Origin: Thalassiosira profunda
Taxonomy: Eukaryota > Bacillariophyta > Thalassiosirophyceae > Thalassiosirales > Thalassiosiraceae
Assembly (NCBI GenBank): GCA_036939355.1
Contig: JALLAP010000497.1
Coordinates: forward strand, 1-14,341
DNA length: 14,341 nt
Direction: 5' to 3'
Shown here: piece by piece, positions 1-7,540 of the stretch
Position numbering within the stretch: the stretch's first letter is position 1
Layout of the letters: every line of letters starts with the position of its first letter
Position numbers and translations under genes: made by a program
The notes under the pieces: generated by a model
The model's database searches: none
The model's input: the letters and a program-made list of their open reading frames with translations, nothing else
Told to the model about the DNA's origin: nothing

Positions 1-128
1 AGATGTGGATGTGAGCGTGGCGCCGGGCTAAATGAATGCAAGGCAGCTTGGCCAGTCAGATCGAGGGCCAAAGGCTCACGGCACGCACAAAGTGCACTTG
101 CAACAAAAAAAATCGCGGATATGCCAGC

Positions 129-154
129 GCCCTGCGCCGACGCCCTGCGCCGAC
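129..154. repeat. 13-bp tandem duplication
   Basis: The 13-mer GCCCTGCGCCGAC occurs twice, back to back. It lies in GC-rich non-coding sequence and has no evident function. Confidence 0.8.
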
Positions 155-234
155 GAGCACCCCCCGCCCCCGCCGCTGGATCGAGCACTCACCGGACAAG
201 CTTGGCACGGCGCTGCAACGCAGGGGCACGGAGT

Positions 235-260
235 GAGAGGAGGAGGGGAGGAGAGGAGAG
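235..260. repeat. Pure purine (G/A) tract
   Basis: There are 26 consecutive purines, mostly GAG and GGA steps, about 800 nt upstream of the kinase start codon. Such tracts can act as GAGA-type promoter elements or form triplex DNA. Here only the composition is visible, so any function is inference. Confidence 0.6.
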
Positions 261-563
261 CAGCGTTGAGTTTGATTTGGTTCGTCGTGGTGTCGGCTTG
301 TTTTGTCGCCTATTCTACTAAGAATTCCTAATAAAAGGAATCAGTATCAAAGTTGGAGGGAAACGCGAAAGAAGAGGTTTTTGGCGCGCCCGCCAGCACC
401 TTTGACCGACCCCTCCCAGCCCCTCCCCCTCAGCACCCAGCCCGGGGCGAGCCCAGCCCCCAGCAGATCAGCCCAGCCCGGTCAGCGCCAAGGCCATCTA
501 TCGACGTTTGGCGCGGGGAGCCGGCGGTCCGGGGGATTCACCACGGGCAACATCAGCTAGCGG

Positions 564-1010
564 GTAAGTTTGCGATCCATCGATCGAAGATCGGCGGGGG
601 GTCATTCGTCAGCACACAATTTCTCCGAGCCAAGTGCGTGCTCTACGATATATCTTCTTTTGTTTGATTGTGCGAGGGGTTCATTTGTCGCAAAGGTGCG
701 GCGATTGTAGCTGCAATGTGCATGTGCGCGGCTCTCTTTTCGTTTTTGCGACGATTTGCTAGGGAGATCTGTCTAGTCTGCGCACATGGCTTGATAATTT
801 ATGCACGTCAACTGATTCTTGTGGAGCCGATCACCAGGCTGCATATGATTGCAACGATCTGAGCATCCTACCTATTGGTGTTATGTGATAATTTTGTGAG
901 AAGTCTTGTCTATCGTATTTTGTTGTGTGCTCCGCTTCGCTGATGCTGTGACGAAGGGAGATGATGTCCGCTCACTCAACTCTTTGCATTAATTGCCCCC
1001 ATCAACACAG
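564..1010 (+). other. Candidate 5' UTR intron of the kinase gene
   Basis: A strong donor-like GTAAGTT begins at 564 and a CACAG acceptor ends at 1010, 55 nt before the kinase ATG. The enclosed 447 nt are richer in T and A than the flanks, which fits an intron. Against this, it is far longer than the confident introns in the window (69-100 nt), the pyrimidine tract before the acceptor is weak, and no coding frame is available to test the splice. Confidence 0.3.
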
Positions 1011-1065
1011 ATTGACAACATCAGAATACAACGTGTGGCTGTGAAAACCAACTTCCAGGAGAACA

Positions 1066-4014
1066 ATGAAGCGCCTATCAAAACTCGGACGCAAGTCCAA
1101 GCGGTCCTCTTCGTCGGACCTGTCCAGCAACAACGCTAATGGCAGTACGGGAAAGGCAAAATCGGGCAGCAATGGACGAAGTGGTGCCTCCCGGAGGGGA
1201 TTGGACGAGACCCCCCGCCCGCCCGACAGCCTCCTCGAGGGGTGGGGGGACACCTCGACGGCATCCCTCCTCACCGAGGACGACGATCCGAACTACGCCG
1301 AGCCCAAGCAGGAGATCTCGCTGGGCTACCGGCGCCGGGGCACCATGGAGAAGGACGGAGCGTTGCCGGCGGTGGACAATTCGTCGCGCTCGTTGGGCAA
1401 GGAGGGGCACGCCCGCCCCGCGACCAGCAGCGTGACGAACAACGTGCTGTGCAACATCCACTCGAAGCCGGCCGAGTTCGACATCACGCACACCCCGCCC
1501 GTCTATCCCAAGTTGGAAAAAGACGAGGCGTTCATTTCCCTGGCGCTGCAGCGGAACTTCGTCTTCGCCAACGCCCTGAGCGACGACGACAACATTCGAA
1601 AACGGGAGCTGAAGCAGGTCGTCGACGCCTTCGAGAGTTACGCGGTGAAAGAGGCGGGGGAGGTGATTCTGAACCGCCAGTCCACCGGAAATTACTTCTA
1701 CATTCTCAAGGAGGGGAGCGTGCTTTATTTCTCGGACTACCAGCCCAGCATGGAAGAGGGCACGTTGGGGAGCGGGACGTGCATTGGGATGGCGAACAGG
1801 CCCGGCCAATCCTTCGGCGAGCTGTGCTTGTTGTACGATTGCCCGCCCCCTGCCGACTGTGTCTCGAGTGGAGATCCCGATGAGGTAGAGGTGGATTGCG
1901 CCGATGGAAGTGCGTGCTCGCTTTGGCGGATACACAAGACGGTATTCAGACAGATCTTGGCGGTGCGGACCATGCGGAGGGACGTCCGGCTGCGAGAAGC
2001 GCTGCAAAAGGTGGAGTGTCTGCGGGAGCTGGACGTGGAATACTTGAAGAGGCTGGCCGATGCCATGCACGCCCGCAATGTAGAAAAGGGCGAGGTGCTG
2101 TACAATGAGGGCGAGCCGTGCGACACGTTCTACTTGATTGGGACCGAGGGGAAGATCCAGCTGAGCAGGGGGCGGGGGAAGAAGGGCATCGTGCTGGGGC
2201 CAGGGGAGGCGTTTGGCGATGAGGCCCTCTCGTTCGATCTCAGCGACGACCTGCGCGCCACGAAACAACCCGCCAAGAGGCATTCGACTTCGTCCAACAG
2301 CTCGCAGCCGCCGGTTTGCACCGAGACGGCCCTGGCGCTCGAGAGGACGGTCATCCTCTCCATGAGCCACTCCCATTTCCAGAGGGTGGTGGGATCACTC
2401 GAGGACGCCATCCTCCTCTCCCGCGATCGCCGACTCCTGCGCTCCGTGCCATTATTCCGGGACACGGATTTGGAAGATTTCGAGTATGAGCTCCTCACGG
2501 CGCTGATTGACAACGTGCGCTTCCGCATGGACAAGGAGATCATCGTCGAGGGCGACAACGTCGACGAGCCGGCGTTGTACATTGTGCGAAGTGGTGCAGT
2601 GGAGTCCATCTCAGAGCAATACCCGAAGCAGTTTGATGGTGTGATCAAGCCCGGGGGTTTCTTTGGAGAGGAAACGCTGACGCCGGACGACAATATGAGG
2701 TTTGGCGGTGGCAAGGGCGGTCACAAATTCGGCGAAACGACGGTGGATGTCATCACGGACGAGTGCGTCTGCGGCAAGCTGACGCTGTCGAACATCGAGA
2801 GCGTGATCCAGGACCTGCACAGGCTGGGATGCCGCAAGAAGAAGAACTTTCAGCGAAAGGGACGCAGCCGGGATGAGATGGACGAGCCCGTCAACACCCT
2901 CGACGATCTTGAGTTCCACCGGCTGTTTGGCGCGGGAACGTTTGGTCGCGTCTGGATTGTCTCGCCCATCGGGCGCAAGACATCGTACGCGCTCAAGATC
3001 CAGTGCAAGCGCGAGCTCCTTGATCAGCGACAGGCGGGAGGGGCGCAGCGCGAGCGTGCGGTCATGGCCAAGCTGGGCCATCCCTTCGTTTGCAGGTTGG
3101 AGAACACTTTCCAGGACGAGGCGTGCATCTACATGCTGCTCCAATTCGTCCAAGGCGGGGAGCTCCTCAATCTGATCCAGGGAGGAGACGTCTACGGCGG
3201 CCTGCCGGAGAGCGCGGCCAAGTTCTTTGCTGCCGGAATACTGGAGGGGATCACACACATGCATCAAAGGCAGATAGTATATCGGGATCTTAAACCCGAG
3301 AACGTGCTGCTGGACAAGGACGGATACGCAGTTATCGTTGATTTCGGCTTCTGTGAGTTCATTTGCGTTGTCTCGCTATCGACTGCCACAATCCTTGCTC
3401 ACTGGAGCTACCATTCTACAGCCAAAGCGATCACTGACAAGACGTACACGTTTTGTGGCACTCCGCTCTATCTCGCGCCCGAGATCATATTGAGCCGAGG
3501 ACACGATCGAGGTGTCGACTATTGGGCGCTGTGAGTTGACGTTTCTTTGTCTTGCCTTTCGACCGCTTCGGCCCTTACTCACCGATACCTTCCTTGCAGT
3601 GGATGCCTCGTGTACGAGATGCTCTTCGGCACCACGCCGTTCTACGCGCGCGGAATCGACCAGAAGGGACTCTTCAAACGCATTGTGCGCGGCAAGTGGA
3701 ACATCCCGCAGCAGCACAAACAGGTCAGCAAAGCCGTCATCGAAATTATTTGGCATTTGCTCCAGCGTCGTCCAGCGGAGCGGCTGGGGTGCTTGGCGGG
3801 CGGATATCGCGACATTAAGAACCACACCTGGTTGCAGGAGGTGAATTTCGGCAAGCTCCTGAAGAAGAAGATTCAGGCGCCGTGGGTGCCGGACGTGACG
3901 GACCCTCTGGACACTTCGAACTTCGAGAGCTTGGACGAAGCTGAGGACGAAGACTTCCTGAAGGGGAAGGCGCCCTTGACGGCGAAGGAGCAACTCGTCT
4001 TCGGGGACTTCTGA
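1066..4014 (+). CDS. cGMP-dependent-type protein kinase (AGC family) with three cyclic-nucleotide-binding domains
   Basis: The gene is spliced as 1066-3352, 3422-3530 and 3600-4014, giving 936 residues. It is a Ser/Thr kinase expected to be switched on by a cyclic nucleotide, probably cGMP. A basic, Ser-rich N-terminus includes RRRGTM (89-94), a possible autoinhibitory or autophosphorylation site. Three cyclic-nucleotide-binding folds follow, near 164-300, 322-450 and 455-590, with phosphate-cassette motifs FGELCLLY (250), FGDEAL (383) and FGEETL (533). The kinase domain starts near 615: glycine loop GAGTFG (622-627), Lys644, Glu663, YRDLKPEN with Asp741, DFG at 759-761, activation-loop Thr772 in TYTFCGTP, APE at 781-783 and DYWALG (795-800). 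The protein ends in FGDF, an AGC hydrophobic motif at the extreme C-terminus as in PKA. The TFCGTP signature and fused binding domains favour PKG over PKA. Ligand choice is not provable here. Cassettes 1 and 3 lack the usual Arg-Ala-(Ala/Thr). The start ATG has A at -3. Confidence 0.9.
3353..3421 (+). other. Kinase intron 1 (69 nt, GT-AG)
   Basis: The donor is GTGAGTTC, the acceptor CTACAG, and a possible branch site is CTCAC at 3398-3402. Removing it joins codon 763 as T|CC (Ser) and gives DFGF-SK-AITDKTYTFCGTP, the continuous activation segment of AGC kinases. The intron is a multiple of three and has no in-frame stop, so retention would add 23 residues right after the DFG motif instead of truncating the protein. 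Confidence 0.9.
3531..3599 (+). other. Kinase intron 2 (69 nt, GT-AG)
   Basis: The donor is GTGAGTTG, the acceptor CCTTGCAG after a pyrimidine-rich stretch, with CTCAC at 3578-3582 as a possible branch site. Splicing joins codon 799 as CT|T (Leu) and restores DYWALGCLVYEM, a conserved kinase segment. An in-frame TGA follows the donor almost at once, so retention would truncate the kinase. Confidence 0.93.
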
Positions 4015-4156
4015 TGCCCTGGCCTTGTGATGTGTGTGAAAGAGTAAGAGAGTATCTAGGCTAAACGCTATCAATGAATGTAGTGTCATAAGTGGATAAC
4101 CAATAAGCAGCGAGCTGCACTGGTACGCTACCTACAGTCCGCAACCATGCGCCAAA

Positions 4157-6852
4157 TCAAGTCTTGTGCACCACGAACGCGCTCCCTGTCGCCTCCTGCG
4201 TCTTCTTCAGCGCCCCAAACGTCCCGCCCCTCGCGACCGCGCTCTTCTCCTCCTGCTCCCTTTCGATCTTCTTCAGCCTACGCTCCTGGTTCTTCTTGCT
4301 GCTCCCGTGGCCGTGGAACTGGTAGCACATCTCCCGGTACGCCTCCTTCCGCNCGCTCCTGGTTCTTCTTGCTGCTCCCGTGGCCGTGGAACTGGTAGCA
4401 CATCTCCCGGTACGCCTCCTTCCGCGTCAGCAGCCGCCCAAACCCGTCGCGGTACTCCAATTTGATCTCCCGGTTGGCCAGCTCCACGTCCTTCTCGTGC
4501 GCGTTCCGACCGGACGTGTTGGCCCGCACGACCTTGTCCAGGTCGAGCTTCGCGTAATCGTCGTAGGTGCGCTCGTCCTTCGCCCGGCCGCGCATCTCCT
4601 CCCGCGCGGCGGTCTCGGAGATTTCGCCGGTGCGCTTGAGGAGGGAGAGGAAGCCGGCCATGCCGCGGCCGACGGGGGCGGATTCGGCGGTGGATCCGAA
4701 GGCGTCGGCGTCGTCGTGCTGCGGATGGGCGTCGTCGTCGTCGTCGGCGTCCTTCATCTCCTCGGCCAGTTCCTGCATGTCCACGTCCTCCACCCGCCCC
4801 TCCGCCTCTTCCAATGCAGCGGCATCTTCTTCGCTCTTGGCCGCCTTTGTCTCTTTGGCCGTCGCGACCTTCACCCCGCGACGGCCCTGTTCCGCGCCGC
4901 CCGATCGCTTCTCCCGTTCCTCCCTCGCCCGCAGCGCCCGCGTGAACTCCTGCACCTCGTCGAACTCGAAGGTCAATCCGCCCTTTCGCTCCCCGTTCGC
5001 CTCGCCCATGGCGGTGTCCTCCTTGGCCGCCTCCTCCCGCTTCATCTTCTCCACGGCCTGGACCACCGCCGCCTCTCCCTTCGNCGGTGTCCTCCTTGGC
5101 CGCCTCCTCCCGCTTCATCTTCTCCACGGCCTGGACCACAACCGCCTCTCCCTTCGCCGGGCCGTCCCTGCCACCATTTGTCTTGGCACCGCTCATCTCC
5201 TTGAGCCTTTTGAGGCGCCGGGCCTTGGCCAGCGCCGCGTTGAGGAAGGCGTCGTCTTCTCCCTCGTCCTCGTCTCCCGCATCGTCCAACGCGGCCGAGG
5301 GTTTCGACACGAGGGGCTTCTTGAACGCTCGATCTGTTCGCGCCCGGCCCTTGTCCATGATTTCGTCGAATCTCTTCCGTCGCTGTGCCTCCTCGTCGAC
5401 GTCCTCGTCGACGTCCTCGTCGACGTCCTCGTCGCCGGAGCCGGTTGCTTTTCCGTCCACGTCCACGGCGTCGTCGCCGTTGCGCCTCCGCCGCTTTCGT
5501 CCGTTGCCCTCCTCGCCCTGCGCGACGGCCGTGGCCTCCAAACTCTCCAGCAATCCACCGCCGCCTCCATTCCCTTCCTCGTCATCGTCCGAATCCTCAG
5601 ACCGGTCCCTCCGTCCCTTCTTTTTGGCCTTCTTCAACTTCTTCTTGTCCTTCCTCCGCATCTTCTCCAGCATCTTCGTGTGCCGCGCCTTCTCCTTCCG
5701 CAGCCGCTCCTCCCGCTCCCCGTCTTCGTCGTCGTGGGCGACAAAGTCCGAGGCGATCTTGCGGGCGTGCCGGGATTGCAGCGACACGGCGCCCCCGCCC
5801 AGGGCCGAGAACAGGTCGCTCTTCTTGGACTCGTCTTTGGATTGTTGCACGGTCCCGTCGGCCCCAATGGCAAACCCCTTCGAACCCGGCTTCTTCCCCC
5901 TGCTTCCCCCATCCAACGACCGGGCCAACGGGCCGCGCCCCTCGGCCAGTCCCACGCCCCCCGTCTCCTCGAATTCGTCGTCGTCGTACCCGGCGTAGCC
6001 CCCCGCCCGTCCCGCGCCCAGCTCGACCCGCCGCTTCCTCCGCAGATTCTCCAATGCCCGCGTTTCCCCCTCCATGGTGGCGTTGACCAATTCGTTGCTT
6101 CCTTCCCCGAAGCCCGTGACTTTGTTCGAGTCGGGATCGACCTCCAAAATTGACGTGTCGGCCAGAGTCAACACGGCCGTACTGCCCGCGGCAAAGTCGG
6201 CGGCCGAGTGGGCCACCTTCATCCCCTTCAAATCCGAGGATGTGTACTCCGCACTCTCCTCTTCTTCGTCCTCGCCCGGCAGCGACAGCTGGGGATTCTT
6301 CGTCAACAACTTCTTCTTCTTCTTCCGCTTCTTCCCCTTGTCAGTTTTGTCCCCACCATTTTTTGCGCCATTTTTCCCGGCCCGCATCTTCGCCGCAAAA
6401 TCCAGGGCGCTCCCCCCTCCCTCCTCTTCCCTTTTTCCCTCCTCCTCCAATTTCTGGAGGCGCTCCTTGGCCTCCCTCCGCGCGGCGGCATCCTCGATTC
6501 GCTTCTGGGCCTCGCTCTCGGCCCCGGTGTCGGTTGGCTTCGCGTAAATGGCCGTGGAGGCCGAGGACCCCGCTTTCTTTTCGTCGATGGCAGTGTTGAG
6601 CGGCGCCAGTCCGATCTTGGCGCGGAGGGCGTTCGTCTCGTCTATGGAGAGGGAGAGCTCCTCCTTGCTGCTGCCGGCGGCACCGTCGTTGTTTGCAGTG
6701 GCGGCGTGAGCAGTCGTGGAGGGCGTCGCGATGGCGCTGTCGGAGCCGCCGGAGCCCGCGCCGGGGACGCCCCGCAGCGGGGGCAGGCCCAGCTCGGCCC
6801 GGAGGGCCTGCGTCTCGGCGACGGAGAGCTCGACCACCTCCTCGCTGCCCAT
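4157..6852 (-). CDS. SART1: SART-1/Snu66 family U4/U6.U5 tri-snRNP protein, broken by two assembly duplications
   Basis: SART-1 (yeast Snu66) is a nuclear scaffold of the U4/U6.U5 tri-snRNP needed for pre-mRNA splicing. After removing one 72-nt copy plus N at 4353 and at 5084, the frame is 850 codons (849 residues), close to human SART1 at about 800. Visible landmarks: two HIND-type motifs ending in LRAELGLPPL (about 9-26) and LRAKIGLAPL (about 68-85); a Lys-rich nuclear-localisation-like stretch (about 170-182); the family signature YTSSDLKGMKVAH followed by VLTLADTSIL (about 203-235); long acidic and Lys-rich coiled-coil-prone stretches; and the C-terminal block IKLEYRDGFGRLLTRKEAYR followed by YQFHGHGSSKKNQE. 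It ends in SAFVVHKT before a TGA at 4157-4159. The start at 6852 is chosen because the context is ACCATGG and the HIND motif follows at once; an in-frame start 19 codons upstream adds a leader unlike the family. No introns are seen. Confidence 0.92.
4281..4425. repeat. 72-nt direct duplication around N at 4353 (assembly artefact)
   Basis: Positions 4281-4352 and 4354-4425 are identical, separated only by the N. The extra 73 nt shift the SART-1 frame near its C-terminus. Removing one copy gives a continuous reading into the conserved tail KKNQERRLKKIEREQ and a natural stop. Confidence 0.95.
5012..5156. repeat. 72-nt direct duplication around N at 5084 (assembly artefact, two mismatches)
   Basis: Positions 5012-5083 and 5085-5156 match except for two bases (ACCGCC versus ACAACC context), which change one SART-1 residue between Ala and Val. 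The duplication shifts the frame. The mismatches suggest two alleles met at a contig end. Confidence 0.94.
5391..5434. repeat. 12-bp tandem repeat inside SART-1 coding sequence
   Basis: Three exact copies of CCTCGTCGACGT are followed by a partial fourth. On the minus strand they encode repeated Asp-Glu-Asp-Val units (DEDVDEDVDEDVDEE), an acidic linker. The 12-bp period keeps frame, so the copy number could vary without breaking the gene. Confidence 0.9.
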
Positions 6853-6950
6853 GGTGATTTGTGGAGGAGGAGCGAGGAGTGGAGGAAAAATGGGCAAATT
6901 TTGGGGCATTTGGGGGTTGACCTCGAAAATTTTCTCTTTACGAGGTCAAA

Positions 6951-7001
6951 GTACGGTACATTTTCGGTACTTACGTACCCTAAGTACTTAGGAATTAGTA
7001 C
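6951..7001. promoter_or_regulatory. Cluster of six GTAC motifs with nested palindromes
   Basis: GTAC occurs at 6951, 6956, 6967, 6975, 6984 and 6998, six times in 51 nt. The cluster contains the perfect 14-nt palindrome CCTAAGTACTTAGG (6979-6992) and the inverted repeat GGTAC-TTAC-GTACC (6966-6979). It starts 99 nt upstream of the SART-1 start codon. Clustered symmetric sites suggest binding of a dimeric transcription factor. In green algae and plants GTAC is the core bound by SBP-domain regulators, but that family is not known to me from stramenopiles, so the factor is unknown. Confidence 0.45.
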
Positions 7002-7006
7002 AAAGA

Positions 7007-7057
7007 ACCCAAACCCATACCCGAAACCCACAAAAATTGGCTTGCTTGGGTTTGGGT
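7007..7057. repeat. 11-bp inverted repeat with AAACCC-type arms
   Basis: ACCCAAACCCA (7007-7017) is the exact reverse complement of TGGGTTTGGGT (7047-7057), with 29 nt between. The left side also carries further ACCC steps, giving a degenerate telomere-like look. It could form a hairpin or cruciform; no function can be assigned. Confidence 0.6.
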
Positions 7058-7540
7058 AGAGGCCGGGCCCTTCAACATTCTTGTAGCAAGGGTGCCACAA
7101 GCTGGGGGAGCAGGTGAGGTCGCCCTGGTGCATCAGCCAACGCTGCAACTCGCCCCCGGGCGCAGCCGCGGCGGCTGCCTCGTGAGTGGCCGATGCTGGG
7201 CCGTGCGTGTCTGTGTGCGTCTTCTCTTCAAGGTGAATGCACTATCGAATTTTGTGTGTGTGCAACTCGCAGTGGGGGCGATTGCCTCGTATGCAAACTC
7301 AGCGAACATGCGTTTGTCTATTGGTATGCAGACTGTTGCGGTGGTCTTATTGGGCACCTTCCCTTGCAAACTCAATCTCAACGTTTCTATCTCTGTTGCC
7401 TCGCTGGCATGCTTTGGCTATGTTGCATCTAGAGAAGAGAGCAACGCAGCGCAGAAGAGGAAAGCAACACCATTTAGAAAGCTACATCCAAGGGAGTTAG
7501 TCAATTGGAGAGATTTTTGCCAAAGCCCCCACTCGGCAGC

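Larger units (their letters stand above)
1..1065. other. Upstream region of the kinase gene, no gene recognised
   Basis: I see no convincing coding gene here; the open frames are short, overlap one another and resemble nothing known. The left 560 nt are GC-rich with low-complexity tracts: an A8 run near 105-112, a 13-nt tandem duplication at 129-154, a pure purine run at 235-260 and C-rich stretches around 400-480. From about 564 the sequence becomes more AT-rich and T-rich, as expected of an intron or promoter. It probably holds the promoter and 5' UTR of the kinase gene, and possibly control sequence for a gene to the left. No TATA box stands out. Confidence 0.5.
6853..7540. promoter_or_regulatory. 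Head-to-head intergenic region between SART-1 and the ferredoxin gene
   Basis: These 688 nt separate two divergent start codons and must hold both promoters, or one bidirectional one. On the minus strand, the leader next to the SART-1 ATG is pyrimidine-rich. Between 6951 and 7060 lie a dense GTAC cluster with palindromes and an A/T-C-rich inverted repeat. The stretch 7080-7500 is T/G-rich and unremarkable; a long frame running through it is discussed among the rejected items. No TATA box or RNA gene was recognised. Confidence 0.5.

Noticed and set aside
1078..2376. A 432-codon minus-strand frame within the kinase gene
   Set aside because: It lies fully opposite the conserved kinase regulatory domains and has no recognisable domain; it is a GC-rich shadow.
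4281..5156. Biological tandem duplication in SART-1
   Set aside because: The same 72-nt length and a single N recur at unrelated sites in another gene, and both copies together destroy the reading frame.
4380..6153. Long plus-strand frames opposite SART-1
   Set aside because: They run across the N duplications and oppose conserved SART-1 motifs; their Leu/Pro/Ser-rich products are complements of acidic and Lys-rich codons.
6853..6909. SART-1 start 19 codons upstream
   Set aside because: The added Pro/Leu-rich leader is unlike the family, and the ATG at 6852 has a much stronger context.
7085..7180. Stem-rich GC stretch that might be a structured RNA such as SRP RNA
   Set aside because: I could not find the conserved SRP helix 8 or Alu-domain signatures, nor a tRNA T-loop; pairing alone is weak in GC-rich DNA.
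7505..7540. Upstream extension of the ferredoxin protein
   Set aside because: The codon at 7505 is TTG. The first ATG, at 7541, gives a coherent signal peptide.
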